A stretch of DNA of 64,000 bases, taken from contig OZ245942.1 in the NCBI GenBank assembly GCA_965230065.1, positions 5,394,001 through 5,458,000 on the forward strand. The letters are read 5' to 3'. Below the pieces are notes generated by a model. The model saw nothing but the letters and a program-made list of their open reading frames with translations. It did no database searches and was not told the DNA's origin. Shown in pieces: positions 41,487-50,890 of the stretch. Both the position numbers and the translations under genes were made by a program. The stretch is from G965230065 sp965230065 (lineage in GTDB: Bacteria > Bacteroidota > Bacteroidia > Cytophagales > Cyclobacteriaceae). How positions within the stretch are numbered: position 1 is the first letter of the stretch; every line of letters starts with the position of its first letter.

Positions 41487-42932
41487 TCAAGCCAAAATAT
41501 CCTTCACCACATGCCCGTGTACATCAGTAAGCCTGAACCGTCTTCCCTGGTACTTAAACGTTAACTTTTCATGGTCTAATCCAAGCAGGTGTAGCAAAGT
41601 TGCCTGGAAATCGTGTACATGTACGCCGTTTTCCACAACATTATAACTGAATTCATCGGTTTGGCCGTATACCATGCCCGCTTTTACGCCTGCACCGGCC
41701 ATCCACATGGTAAAACAGCCGGGGTGGTGGTCGCGCCCGTAGTTGTTTTTTGTAAGTTTTCCCTGCGAAAAGCTGGTACGCCCGAATTCACCTCCCCAAA
41801 CGACGAGTGTATCTTCCAACAACCCTCTTTGTTTTAAATCAAGGATTAACCCCGCCGTAGCCCTGTCTGTGCCCAATGCTTGTTTTTTGATACCATTGGG
41901 CAGGTTGCCATGTTGGTCCCAGCCTGTGTGGTAGAGTTGGATGAATTTGACGTTGCGTTCAGCCAACCGGCGGGCCAACAGGCAGTTTGCCGCATACGTT
42001 CCCGGAATTCTGGCTTCTTCCCCGTACAGTTGATACACATGGTCTGGCTCGTTGTTCACATCTACCGCTTCAGGCACCGAAGTTTGCATCTTGAAGGCCA
42101 TTTCGTACTGATTGATTTTAGAGTGGATTTCAGGGTCTCCCCAGATGCTATACTGGTGTTCGTTCATGTTTTTGATAAAATCCAAAGCCCTGCGGCGGTC
42201 TTGCTTATGGACACCATACGGGTTGTTGAGGTATAAAACCGGGTCTTTCCCCGACCTAAACTGTACGCCCTGGTGATGCGAAGGCAAAAAGCCATTACCC
42301 CAGGAAGCGGAGTTGAGGGGTTGCCCACCCCCGCCTTTTGAGACCATCACCACAAAATGAGGCAGGTTTTCATTATCAGAACCCAGTCCGTAGCTAAGCC
42401 AGGAACCAATGGAAGGGCGTCCACTCAATTGGGAACCGGTTTGTACAAACATAACCGCAGGTTCATGATTGATGGCCTCGGTGTACATTGATTTTATGAT
42501 ACATAGTTCATCTATCACCTTGGCCGTATAAGGAAAAAGCTCACTCACCCAGGCACCTGATTGTCCATATTGTTGGAAATCATAAATGGATTTGACCAGA
42601 GGGAAAGTTGACTGCCCGGTGACCATGCCAGAATTACGTTGTGTTCCTCGGATGGAGTCAGGGATTTCTTTGCCATGCCATTTATTCAGCGAGGGTTTAT
42701 AGTCAAAAGTTTCTAACTGGGAGGGGCCACCGCTTTGAAAAAGGTAGATAATCCGCTTGGCTTTAGGGGCAAAATGGGGCAGGCCCGGTACATCCATCGG
42801 ATTCATTTTTTGGGCCATCGCTTCAGCAGGGTTGAGCAAATTGCCCAAAGCGACAGAGCCTAAGCCGAGGCCGGCTTTTTTGAGAAAATCACGGCGGGTA
42901 TTTTGATAGAGAACTTGCTTAATATCTTCCAT
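41487..42932 (-). CDS. DUF1501 family exported protein
   Basis: A 481-residue DUF1501 protein with a twin-arginine type signal (NTRRDFLKKAGLGLGSVALG). Conserved segments are KRIIYLFQSGGPSQLETFD, the SGAWVSELFPYTA, YTEAINHEPAVMFVQTGSQ and GGEFGRTSFSQG regions, all typical of the family, which is related to sulfatase/alkaline-phosphatase folds. It is nearly always encoded next to DUF1549/DUF1553 proteins, as here (8 nt downstream). The catalytic role is unknown. Expected location is the periplasm, folded before export. Confidence 0.92.
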   Translation of the reverse strand: MEDIKQVLYQNTRRDFLKKAGLGLGSVALGNLLNPAEAMAQKMNPMDVPGLPHFAPKAKRIIYLFQSGGPSQLETFDYKPSLNKWHGKEIPDSIRGTQRNSGMVTGQSTFPLVKSIYDFQQYGQSGAWVSELFPYTAKVIDELCIIKSMYTEAINHEPAVMFVQTGSQLSGRPSIGSWLSYGLGSDNENLPHFVVMVSKGGGGQPLNSASWGNGFLPSHHQGVQFRSGKDPVLYLNNPYGVHKQDRRRALDFIKNMNEHQYSIWGDPEIHSKINQYEMAFKMQTSVPEAVDVNNEPDHVYQLYGEEARIPGTYAANCLLARRLAERNVKFIQLYHTGWDQHGNLPNGIKKQALGTDRATAGLILDLKQRGLLEDTLVVWGGEFGRTSFSQGKLTKNNYGRDHHPGCFTMWMAGAGVKAGMVYGQTDEFSYNVVENGVHVHDFQATLLHLLGLDHEKLTFKYQGRRFRLTDVHGHVVKDILA

Positions 42933-42939
42933 AATTGGT

Positions 42940-45900
42940 TTAATTTCTTGTGTAAGCTTCGTTGGTGTTCATCAATGAGCTGGAAACGGTGGCCAGGGCA
43001 GCAAGGGCTTCAGTGTTGCTTTGTACTGACCTTGGCTTTTCCCCTATACTCAAATATGCCCGGGCATCTTCCGGGTTTTCCAGGAAGCGGTTCAATTCTT
43101 CCTGATAAAATGCTGTAACCATGGCCGTTTCTTCTTTATCGGGTATTCTGCCGGTAATCAGCCGAAAAGCCTTTTTCAGTTGTACTTGAATATCATCCGG
43201 GTTTGCCTGGTACAGGCGTTCGGCCAATACCCTGGCTGCTTCCAGGTATTGCGGGTCGTTCAGTAATACCAAAGCTTGCAGTGGTGTGCTGGTGGTTTTT
43301 CTTCTTACGGTGCAAGCGCCTCTTTCGGGCACATCAAAAATCAGCATGGAAGGTGGGGGAGAGGTTCTTTTCCAAATGGTATACAAACTTCTCCGGTACA
43401 GCCCATCCCCGGGTTCTTGTAAATAAGGATACCGCCATGATTTATCGCTCAGCTCTTTCCATAATCCTTCGGGCTGGTATGGGTATACACTTTTTCCACC
43501 GGTGGAATCTACTAGTAAGCCACTGATAGCCAGTGCATTATCCCGTATCATTTCAGCGGGTAACCTGAACCTGGAAGCACGGGCTAAAAGATTGTTTTCA
43601 GGGTCTTTTTCGGCAAGGGTTACGTTCAAAACGGAGCTTTGTTTGTAGGTAGCCGACATCACCATCAGCTTGTGCATGGCTTTCATATCCCAGTCAGATT
43701 CCCTGAAAGTAACAGCCAGCCAATCCAGCAATTCCGGATGGGTAGGCAATTCCCCCTGGTTGCCAAAATCTTCTGAGGTTTTCACCAGTCCTTTTCCAAA
43801 ATGCATTTGCCAGAGTCGGTTCACAAATACCCTTGCCGTAAGCGGATGCTCTTCGTCAAAAAGCCATTGCGCCAGTCCGTAACGGTTTGCGGGCAGGTCT
43901 TCGTCAAAAGGCAATACTTTTTCGGGGACACCCGGACTCACCTCCTTGCCATGCGCATCATACATACCTCTTTCCAGAAGAAAAGTAGGACGGGGTTCCT
44001 CAAGGTCGCCCATCACCATAATTTCGGGAATGTTATTCATCAGTTGGTTTTTCTCAACAAGCGTGGTCCAGAGGCTGTCCCGGATAGTCTGGGCTTCCAT
44101 GTCAAAATAAGCCAGATAATATTCTCCCAACATCCTTTGGTGCTTGCGATCATCAGGGTTTTTGAGGACTTCCATAGCCGCTTTTTCATCATAAGCATAC
44201 AGAGCTTCCAGGGATGTCAGGGCCCGGTCATAAACCTTGATTTCGTCTATGCCCCCGTCTTTAAAAGGGATAATTTTTGCCCGCTGTCCCAGGGTAAGCC
44301 CGTTGAAACCATAGGTATGGATGTCGTATTCATACAAAATGCCTTTGTACAAATTATCGTAATCTTTCGTTACAGCTTCCGCTTCTCCGTTCACATAAAT
44401 GTTGATGCCATCTGCTTTGCTCGTGCCGTCATACGTAATGGTTACCTGTGTCCACTCTTTCATTGGCAGCGCATTTTCGGAAGTAACCTGCAGGGCATTT
44501 TGTGGCCAGGAATGCGCCATGATAAATTGCAGGCGGTTGTCCTTCAGGTGCAGGGAATATCCTTTGTAACCCAATCGTAAATCTTCGCAATGGTAAAAAA
44601 TGCCCACATCTTCGTACACCGTATCCGGGTACAACCACACAGAAACAGAGAAAGGATCGGTGCGTTCATACCACCCAACTTTTTCGCCCAGGTTAGCCGA
44701 ATTGTAGTCGCTGACGAAAAACGCCTTCCCTTTGACTCCTTCTTTAATAACAGGTTCTTTCAGTTCAGCAGACTTTTGCTTGTCAATAAGGTCGGGAGAG
44801 GTATATTTTTTTTCACCGGCAGGAGTAAATCTGTCAAAAGGATAATAGGCAACCAGGTTTTTTCGCATTTGTTTGACCAACAATGTGCTGGAAAGCTGGG
44901 TAGTCGTATTTCTCTCTTTAAAAACTTCAGAGGGTGAAGCTGTGTGTTTACTCAGTTTAGCCTCAAACTTCTCAGTTTTTTCATCCAGATACCGCATAAT
45001 TTCATCCTGTTCTTCATTGCTGAGCAAAAGGGCCGGGCCGGGGGTTTGGTCGGGGCCATAAACTGGGGTACCTATTTCGTTGGTACTGTTAAAAAAGCCA
45101 AATACCTTATAAAAATCCTCCTGGCTGATGGCATCATACTTATGGTCGTGGCAGCGGGCGCATTCCAGGGAAAGCCCCAAAAAAGCGTTTCCCAGGGTTT
45201 GTACCCGGTCGGCTACATATTCTACCCTGTATTCTTCAAAAACAATCCCCGCTTCCGAGTTTTTCTTGTGCAAACGGTTAAATGCTGTCGCCAAAATACT
45301 TTCCTGGGTGGGGTTGGGTACCTGGTCACCGGCCAACTGCCAGGTAGTAAATTGCTTATACGACATATTTTCGTTAAATGCTTTTATTACCCAATCCCGC
45401 CAGGGGGAAAAGTCGCGGTGTTTGTCGTCCAGGTAACCGTCGCTGTCTGCGTACCGGGACACATCCATCCAGTGCGCTGCCATGCGTTCCCCATACGCCG
45501 GGGAAGCGAGGAAGCGGTCAACCAACTTTTCATAAGCATTGGGAGACGTATCTGCCAGGAACTCATCAATTTCTGAAAGGGTAGGGGGCAGGCCTCTTAA
45601 ATCAAAGCTCAATCTTCGGATCAGCGTTTCTTTATCAGCTTCAGGGGAAGGTTGCATGCCTTCCTGCTCAAGCCGGGTCAATATGAAATTGTCTATGGTG
45701 TTTTGCACCCATCCTTCATTTTTTGGAGAAGGAATTTCCGGTTTTTCCGGTTTAATAAACGACCAATGTGGTTTGTATTCGGCACCCTGCTCAATCCATT
45801 TGGTGATGATGGCGATTTCTTTATCGGATAAACTGAGGTTGGATTCAGGGGGCGGCATCATCACTTCCGGGTCATCAGCAACCATGCGGAAAAAAACCTG

Positions 45901-46224
45901 GCTTTTGCCAAGCTTTCCGGGAACAATGGCGTGATAATCCTGGTTTTCCCCCAAAGCAGCGAAGGCTCCTTCTTCTGTATCTAACCTTAAATCAGCTTCC
46001 CGTTTTGCTTCGTCGGGGCCATGGCAGGCAAAGCATTTATCGGATAAAATAGGTTTTACGTGATAATTAAAATCAATTTCCTTCGGCAGGTTTTTTTCAG
46101 CTTCCTGAATGGTCATGGGTTTTTCAGGCCCGCAAGCCATCAGGAATACAAATCCCAAACAGCAAACCGATGCAAACCCGGAAAATTTGTGAAAAAGAAG
46201 TTGAGAAGGTAATGAATCATTCAT
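42940..46224 (-). CDS. Planctomycete-type cytochrome with DUF1549, LamG-like and DUF1553 domains
   Basis: A 1094-residue lipoprotein (lipobox Cys31). In order: a planctomycete cytochrome c domain with C64-F-A-C67-H68 and a distal MPPPE segment, DUF1549 (about 150-355, RLSFDLRGLPPTLSEIDEFL), a LamG/concanavalin-like domain (about 455-665, LVAYYPFDRF), and DUF1553 (about 785-1040, NRLWQMHFGKGLVKTSEDFG). I start at ATG 46224 rather than the GTG at 46233. Such proteins are thought to act in surface or periplasmic oxidation of polysaccharide-related compounds. The DUF1501 partner follows directly. Confidence 0.93.
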   Translation of the reverse strand: MNDSLPSQLLFHKFSGFASVCCLGFVFLMACGPEKPMTIQEAEKNLPKEIDFNYHVKPILSDKCFACHGPDEAKREADLRLDTEEGAFAALGENQDYHAIVPGKLGKSQVFFRMVADDPEVMMPPPESNLSLSDKEIAIITKWIEQGAEYKPHWSFIKPEKPEIPSPKNEGWVQNTIDNFILTRLEQEGMQPSPEADKETLIRRLSFDLRGLPPTLSEIDEFLADTSPNAYEKLVDRFLASPAYGERMAAHWMDVSRYADSDGYLDDKHRDFSPWRDWVIKAFNENMSYKQFTTWQLAGDQVPNPTQESILATAFNRLHKKNSEAGIVFEEYRVEYVADRVQTLGNAFLGLSLECARCHDHKYDAISQEDFYKVFGFFNSTNEIGTPVYGPDQTPGPALLLSNEEQDEIMRYLDEKTEKFEAKLSKHTASPSEVFKERNTTTQLSSTLLVKQMRKNLVAYYPFDRFTPAGEKKYTSPDLIDKQKSAELKEPVIKEGVKGKAFFVSDYNSANLGEKVGWYERTDPFSVSVWLYPDTVYEDVGIFYHCEDLRLGYKGYSLHLKDNRLQFIMAHSWPQNALQVTSENALPMKEWTQVTITYDGTSKADGINIYVNGEAEAVTKDYDNLYKGILYEYDIHTYGFNGLTLGQRAKIIPFKDGGIDEIKVYDRALTSLEALYAYDEKAAMEVLKNPDDRKHQRMLGEYYLAYFDMEAQTIRDSLWTTLVEKNQLMNNIPEIMVMGDLEEPRPTFLLERGMYDAHGKEVSPGVPEKVLPFDEDLPANRYGLAQWLFDEEHPLTARVFVNRLWQMHFGKGLVKTSEDFGNQGELPTHPELLDWLAVTFRESDWDMKAMHKLMVMSATYKQSSVLNVTLAEKDPENNLLARASRFRLPAEMIRDNALAISGLLVDSTGGKSVYPYQPEGLWKELSDKSWRYPYLQEPGDGLYRRSLYTIWKRTSPPPSMLIFDVPERGACTVRRKTTSTPLQALVLLNDPQYLEAARVLAERLYQANPDDIQVQLKKAFRLITGRIPDKEETAMVTAFYQEELNRFLENPEDARAYLSIGEKPRSVQSNTEALAALATVSSSLMNTNEAYTRN

Positions 46225-46256
46225 ATTACACACATTTTGGACTTAACGCCTTCTTC

Positions 46257-46264
46257 CAAAGATA
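46257..46264 (-). promoter_or_regulatory. TAnnTTTG -7 box for the cytochrome-DUF1501 operon
   Basis: On the minus strand TATCTTTG matches TAnnTTTG exactly, 33 nt before the ATG at 46224. No TTG is seen at the usual 19-21-nt distance, so the promoter may need an activator. Confidence 0.5.
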
Positions 46265-46297
46265 ATAGACAGGATGCAAATAAAATAGGTTAAAAAA

Positions 46298-46351
46298 CCG
46301 TTATATTAACTGTTAATAATCTGAAAATAATGGTAGTTTAACCGTTAATAA
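46298..46351. promoter_or_regulatory. CYGTTA repeats between divergent cytochrome and regulator genes
   Basis: Three related words lie in the 143-nt divergent gap: CCGTTATATTAA (46298-46309), CTGTTAATAA (46310-46319) and CCGTTAATAA (46342-46351). A pair GGTTAAA/TTTAACC brackets them. They could be direct-repeat binding sites for the winged-helix regulator encoded at 46368. Confidence 0.35.
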
Positions 46352-46367
46352 ATATTTTCGCTTTCTC

Positions 46368-47618
46368 ATGCCTGATAAAAGCTACGATAAATATACAGAA
46401 CTTACAAATAAGATAATAGAAAGCCCTTCTTTCGGAAAATCCAAGACGTATGCGAATCTTTTGAAGTATCTGGTAGAAGGCACCATTTCGGGTAATGTAC
46501 CTAAAGAAACTACCATTGCACAGGAAATATTTGGCAACCAGGATTTTGATCCCTCCGAGAGTACGATTGTGCGGGTATATGTTTACAATTTGCGGAAAAA
46601 ACTGAAAAAGTATTACAGCCATGAAGGTACCGATGACCCTGTCCGTATTACCATTCCAAAAGGAAGTTATAAAGTTGAATTTATAGAACCGAAACCATCC
46701 CAGAAGTCTGGGAATCATCATAAAAAAAGCCAAAAGCCACGATATTTGCAATGGGCGGTACTTTTGCTATTGCTTTTTTCGGTAGGCTTGAATTTTTTGC
46801 TTTGGAAGTTGTGGTCACAGGAACAAGATTCGTTTAAGGTCATTCCTCAGGAAAGTATATGGTCTGATATTTTGCAAAGTAAATTGCCCGCTCACGTTTT
46901 ATTGGGCGATTTGTATATTTATGAAGAAAATAATCCATCCACAGGAGTAAGAACCATCAGAAATCCAAGCATCAATTCCCAGAAAGATTTTGAGGAGTAT
47001 CATTCAGAAAACCCCGAAAGAGGTGAAAAACTGCAAACCATGACGTATTCGTTTCTGATAAGGAACAGTTCGGAATGGATAAAAGACCTTACCCCAATTT
47101 TTTTCACTTACCACAAAGACTTCAACATTCGCTATATGACTCAGTTTAATAGTAAAGATTTGCAGGACAATCACATTGTTATCATAGGGATGTTGAAAAC
47201 TTTTGGTTTGTTCAATAACTATTTTGATAATTCAAACTTTAACTTTCTGCAATCTGCTGGTACTATTCAATATCAAAATGATGAAATGATAGAACCTGAG
47301 AGCTATGCCCCCGCTGGCAATCCAGATGCTTATCATACTGATTACGGGTTTATCGCAAAGTTCCCCGGCCCCAATAATAATATCGTTATCATGTGTGGTG
47401 GCATTTGGGATACGGGGGCTTCCCAAAGCCTAAAACATTTAACAGACCCTGAGCTGTTGACCAGGCTCGAAAACAGAATGCGTGAAAAATACAACCACGT
47501 GCCCAAATACTTTGAAGTATTACTTGAAGTAAACGGGGTAGACCGTACGGAACTATCCCCAAAAATCCTGCACGTAGGCAAAATTGACCCGGATAAAAAT
47601 CTTTGGGCAGTGAATTAA
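46368..47618 (+). CDS. Membrane-anchored winged-helix regulator (CadC-like)
   Basis: A 416-residue protein with an N-terminal DNA-binding region (KTYANLLKYLVEGTISG, IAQEIFGNQDFDPSESTIVRVYVYNLRKKLKKYY, RITIPKGSYKVEF), one membrane helix at about 125-145 (LQWAVLLLLLFSVGLNFLLW) and a large extracytoplasmic domain of unknown fold. The layout is that of a one-component sensor: DNA-binding inside, ligand-sensing outside. It is divergent from the cytochrome-DUF1501 operon, which it probably controls. Confidence 0.78.
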   Translation: MPDKSYDKYTELTNKIIESPSFGKSKTYANLLKYLVEGTISGNVPKETTIAQEIFGNQDFDPSESTIVRVYVYNLRKKLKKYYSHEGTDDPVRITIPKGSYKVEFIEPKPSQKSGNHHKKSQKPRYLQWAVLLLLLFSVGLNFLLWKLWSQEQDSFKVIPQESIWSDILQSKLPAHVLLGDLYIYEENNPSTGVRTIRNPSINSQKDFEEYHSENPERGEKLQTMTYSFLIRNSSEWIKDLTPIFFTYHKDFNIRYMTQFNSKDLQDNHIVIIGMLKTFGLFNNYFDNSNFNFLQSAGTIQYQNDEMIEPESYAPAGNPDAYHTDYGFIAKFPGPNNNIVIMCGGIWDTGASQSLKHLTDPELLTRLENRMREKYNHVPKYFEVLLEVNGVDRTELSPKILHVGKIDPDKNLWAVN

Positions 47619-47649
47619 AAAGTTAAGATTCTATTGTTTTCTATTGTGC

Positions 47650-47666
47650 CTATGTGGTTCACATAG
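47650..47666. promoter_or_regulatory. Small palindrome upstream of uxuA
   Basis: CTATGTG (47650-47656) and CACATAG (47660-47666) form a perfect inverted repeat around GTT, 40 nt before the uxuA ATG. It could be an operator or a leader hairpin. It has TGTG and CACA cores but not the 6-nt CRP spacing. Confidence 0.35.
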
Positions 47667-47705
47667 ATAATGCCCCAATATGTTACACACTCAAATAAAA
47701 CAAAA

Positions 47706-48902
47706 ATGAATAATTATTTACAACCTTCCTGGCGGTGGTTTGGCCCTAATGAGGCTGTTACACTGGCAGAAGTACGACAGGCCGGGGTCACTGGCGTAGT
47801 TACCGCTTTGCATGATATTCCCTGTGGGGAAACCTGGCCGGTAACAGCCATCATGGAAAGGAAAAAGCTGATAGAAAATGTAGGTTTGGTATGGAATGTA
47901 GTGGAAAGTGTCAACGTACACGAAAGTATAAAAACCGCCTCTAAGGAAAGGGATGTTTACATTAATAATTACCAGCAAACCTTAAAAAACCTGGCTGAGT
48001 GCGGCATACACACCGTTTGTTATAATTTTATGCCGGTGCTGGACTGGACACGCACGCACCTCTCATATCAGGTACTGGATGGTTCGTATGCCCTTCGGTA
48101 CGATGCCATCGCGCTGGTTGCTTTTGAGTTGTATTTATTGAAAAGGAAAGGGGCAGAGGAGAATTATGCTGAGGAAGTAAAAAGCAAAGCCCAGGCTTAT
48201 ATCAATTCACTGACTAAGTCAGAACAAGCCACTTTGCAGCAAACCATCATGGCTGGCCTGCCGGGTACGGATGAAGTTTTTACGCCTGAGGAGTTTCGTA
48301 AACACCTGGAAGTTTATAAAGAAATAGATGCTGCACGTTTACGGGAAAACCTGATCTATTTTCTGAATCAAATTATGCCGATAGCCGGGGAATATAATGT
48401 CAAAATGTGTATTCATCCCGACGACCCACCGTTTCCGATTTTAGGGTTACCCCGGATCGTTTGTAATGAAAACGACCTGAAAACTTTGATGGAAGCTGTA
48501 CCTTCTTACCATAATGGAATTACTTTCTGTACAGGCTCATTGGGAGGGAGAGGTGACAATGATTTACCTGGCATGATTGAGCGTTTGGGAGACCGCATCC
48601 ATTTTCTGCATTTGCGAAATGTGCAAAGAGAAGATGATGGCAGCTTTTACGAGGCCGACCACCTGGCCGGAAGTACCGATATGTATGCCGTAATGAAAGC
48701 CGTAATCAATGAGCAGCAGAAAAGACAGGCAAACAACCGAAATGACATTGCCATTCCCATGCGCCCTGACCACGGTCACCAATATCTTTTTGACAAAAGC
48801 AGAAAGTTTTATCCCGGTTACTCTGGCGTAGGCAGATTGAGGGGTTTGGCAGAGTTACGGGGATTGGAAATGGGTATCAGGCGGTCGGTGTATGAACTTT
48901 GA
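47706..48902 (+). CDS. uxuA: Mannonate dehydratase
   Basis: A 398-residue UxuA. Family motifs are WRWFGPNEAVTLAEVRQAGVTGVVTALHDIP, CYNFMPVLDWTRTHL, the metal-binding IHPDDPPFPILGLPRIV, FCTGSLGGRGDND and MRPDHGHQ. It dehydrates D-mannonate to 2-keto-3-deoxygluconate in glucuronate breakdown. The genes normally beside it (uxaC, uxuB, kdgK) are absent from this window. I start at ATG 47706 (MNNYLQPSW). Confidence 0.96.
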   Translation: MNNYLQPSWRWFGPNEAVTLAEVRQAGVTGVVTALHDIPCGETWPVTAIMERKKLIENVGLVWNVVESVNVHESIKTASKERDVYINNYQQTLKNLAECGIHTVCYNFMPVLDWTRTHLSYQVLDGSYALRYDAIALVAFELYLLKRKGAEENYAEEVKSKAQAYINSLTKSEQATLQQTIMAGLPGTDEVFTPEEFRKHLEVYKEIDAARLRENLIYFLNQIMPIAGEYNVKMCIHPDDPPFPILGLPRIVCNENDLKTLMEAVPSYHNGITFCTGSLGGRGDNDLPGMIERLGDRIHFLHLRNVQREDDGSFYEADHLAGSTDMYAVMKAVINEQQKRQANNRNDIAIPMRPDHGHQYLFDKSRKFYPGYSGVGRLRGLAELRGLEMGIRRSVYEL

Positions 48903-49035
48903 CAAAGCTTTGGCTGTGGTGTACCGTATGCGGTACTTGCAATTAGCTTTATCAAAGGTTACTGGGCAATTGCCATTTCACCAAGAGTCAAGTAGAATAA
49001 AATGATGAATAGAAACCTCTAAAATACTTAAATCC

Positions 49036-49806
49036 ATGAAGTATATATTATTGATTTTCATGATGTTAAGCAATTCCCTATTATGGGGACAAGAAAACCC
49101 GGTTAAGTCTGGTATTTACAGATGGAATGATTTGAAAGTTGAAAAAAAGGCATCAAAGGAAAGCAGAGCAATATTGCAGGGAAGTACCAGGGACTTATCT
49201 CATTTGGAAATTAATGCAATTACGTTAGCTCCCGGTAAAAATCCACATCCAAGCCATACCCTTGAAGCTGAGGAAGCATTAATGATCGTAAAAGATGGAC
49301 AGTTAAAAGTTACCATCAATGACAAAAGTTCAGTTTTGGGGCCAGGTAGTATTGCACTGATTATGCCCGGGGATAATCATAGGTTTGAAAATGCAGGGAA
49401 TTCCCCGGCAAGTTATTATATCATGAATTACCGTTCAAAATCACCCATAAATAATGAAAGGGGCAAAGAAGCAGGTGGTTCCATCATGATTGACTGGAAT
49501 GATTTAGCATTTCACACGCATGACAAAGGAGGCGTAAGACGTTATTTTGACCGGGCTACGGCTATGTGCAAAAATTTTGAAATGCATGTAACTACTTTAA
49601 ATGCAGGCATCAAGAGCCATGAACCGCATACCCATCGTGCTGCAGAAATTATCTTGATGATGCATGGTAATACAGAGGAGCAAATAGGAAATAAATTTTA
49701 CCAGGGAACTGAAGGCGACCTCTATTTCCTGGCTTCCGAAATTCCACATGCTATTCAAAATACTGGAAACGGACAATGTATGTATTTTGCTTTTCAATGG
49801 GAATGA
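49036..49806 (+). CDS. Exported double-cupin protein
   Basis: A 256-residue exported protein with a signal peptide (MKYILLIFMMLSNSLLWGQ) and two cupin domains: one with HPSHTLEAEEALMIVKDG and GPGSIALIMPGDNHRFENAG, the second with HEPHTHRAAEIILMMHG and EGDLYFLASEIPHAIQNTG. Each keeps His/Glu residues for a metal. It resembles two-cupin sugar isomerase or ureidoglycine-hydrolase-type folds and KdgF-like uronate enzymes. Between uxuA and a LacI-controlled operon, a role with uronates or a related acid is plausible, not shown. Confidence 0.8.
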   Translation: MKYILLIFMMLSNSLLWGQENPVKSGIYRWNDLKVEKKASKESRAILQGSTRDLSHLEINAITLAPGKNPHPSHTLEAEEALMIVKDGQLKVTINDKSSVLGPGSIALIMPGDNHRFENAGNSPASYYIMNYRSKSPINNERGKEAGGSIMIDWNDLAFHTHDKGGVRRYFDRATAMCKNFEMHVTTLNAGIKSHEPHTHRAAEIILMMHGNTEEQIGNKFYQGTEGDLYFLASEIPHAIQNTGNGQCMYFAFQWE

Positions 49807-49828
49807 TAAACTGATGTGCTCCAGTTTA
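49807..49828. terminator. Hairpin between convergent cupin and lacI genes
   Basis: TAAACTG (49807-49813) pairs with CAGTTTA (49822-49828) around 8 nt. It lies immediately after the cupin stop and its right arm includes the lacI stop codon. A compact bidirectional terminator is likely; no long T tract is present. Confidence 0.5.
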
Positions 49829-50851
49829 CTTTTGGCGGGAAGAAGAAGCTCTTACAATCAGGCCGGTTTGTAGCAAGATTGTTTCTGATGCTCTTTGACT
49901 TTTTTGCAACTGTTGTTTTAGCACTTGTTGTGCCGCAATTTTTCCCATTTCAAAAGCAGGGTGCTGAATTGTGGTAAGTGCAGGCTCTATAATGGATGAA
50001 ATCGGATCATTATTAAATCCTACTATGGCTAAGTCATTGGGAACATCCACGCGCTTATTTTTTGCAAACCGAATCGCGCCTACTGCTGCTGAATCATTGG
50101 CAGAAAATATCCCATCTGGCGGCTCGGAGAGCCTGAGCAATTGTTCTGTACTTTTCCAGCCTTCTTCCAGGCTCAAATTGCTATAAATTATCAAATTTTC
50201 ATTGGCAGGAAGGTTATTTTCTTTCAGGGCTTCTAAGTATCCCTCCTGTCTTTTCCGGTAAACATTTCTGTGTTTTGCGCCTGCAAAGTGGGCAATACGC
50301 CTGCATCCCATTTCAATAAGGTGTCGGGTAGCATGATAAGCAGCCTCAAAATTATCGATAATTACCTTGTCGGCATCCATCGCTTCACTTACCCTGTCTA
50401 CAAACACCACAGGAATACCCTTTCGTTGAAAAGGTAAATAGTGTTCATAATCTTTGGTTTCCATAGCCAGTGAAACAATAAGTCCATCTACCCGGCTGGC
50501 ATAAAGGGTCTGGGCATTGGATATCTCTTTCTGATATTTGTCGTTCGTTTGCGAAATAATTACATTGTACCCGGCCTGATTGGCTTCTTCTTCAATACCA
50601 CTAATTAAAGATGAAATAAACGGACGGTTAATGAGTGGCATGATTACTCCTATGGTATTGGTTTTATTTCTTCTCAGGCTGGAAGCAATGATGTTTGGGC
50701 GGTAACCCATCTTCCGTGCCTGTTGTTTCACCGTGTTAGTAGTAGATTTACTAATACTATGGTGATCGTTCAGTGCCCTGGATACCGTGGTGGGCGATAC
50801 CTTCAGTACCTTTGCAATATCGTAAATGGTTACCTCTTTATTATTGTCCAT
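49826..50851 (-). CDS. LacI-family transcriptional repressor
   Basis: A 341-residue LacI/GalR regulator. The HTH is at residues 8-28 (TIYDIAKVLKVSPTTVSRALN), followed by the hinge (KMGYRPNIIASSLRRNKT) and a periplasmic-binding-like sugar domain (TNTIGVIMPLINRPFISSLISGIEEEA). A 22-nt operator lies 18-39 nt upstream of its start, shared with the divergent DUF6807-ThuA operon. It should repress that operon and itself, with an unknown sugar-type inducer. Confidence 0.95.
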   Translation of the reverse strand: MDNNKEVTIYDIAKVLKVSPTTVSRALNDHHSISKSTTNTVKQQARKMGYRPNIIASSLRRNKTNTIGVIMPLINRPFISSLISGIEEEANQAGYNVIISQTNDKYQKEISNAQTLYASRVDGLIVSLAMETKDYEHYLPFQRKGIPVVFVDRVSEAMDADKVIIDNFEAAYHATRHLIEMGCRRIAHFAGAKHRNVYRKRQEGYLEALKENNLPANENLIIYSNLSLEEGWKSTEQLLRLSEPPDGIFSANDSAAVGAIRFAKNKRVDVPNDLAIVGFNNDPISSIIEPALTTIQHPAFEMGKIAAQQVLKQQLQKSQRASETILLQTGLIVRASSSRQK

Positions 50852-50868
50852 TGCCCTGGATATGAAAT

Positions 50869-50890
50869 TTTACGCAATCGGTTGCGTAAA
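50869..50890. promoter_or_regulatory. LacI-family operator in the divergent lacI/DUF6807 region
   Basis: TTTACGCAA (50869-50877), then TCGG, then TTGCGTAAA (50882-50890): a perfect 9-nt inverted repeat with a central CG, the hallmark of LacI-family operators. It lies between the lacI start and the divergent operon and overlaps the -33 region of the plus-strand promoter. Confidence 0.85.

Noticed and set aside
43801..44580. Long plus-strand open frame (259 codons) inside the cytochrome/DUF1553 gene
   Set aside because: It is antisense to a clearly coding gene, has no recognised motif and an odd His/Phe/Val-rich composition; the minus-strand gene explains the region.
44944..45576. Plus-strand open frame of 210 codons in the DUF1549 region
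   Set aside because: Antisense shadow of the cytochrome gene; no start-site context and no family match.
46338..46751. Minus-strand open frame of 137 codons over the regulator start
   Set aside because: Overlaps the DNA-binding part of the winged-helix gene; no family match.
47650..47666. CRP site upstream of uxuA
   Set aside because: TGTG and CACA cores are spaced by 3 nt, not 6; not a CRP operator.
48921..48974. GTACCG-TATG-CGGTAC stem and GGCAATTGCC palindrome after uxuA
   Set aside because: Short, without a T tract or placement relative to a promoter that would support a function.
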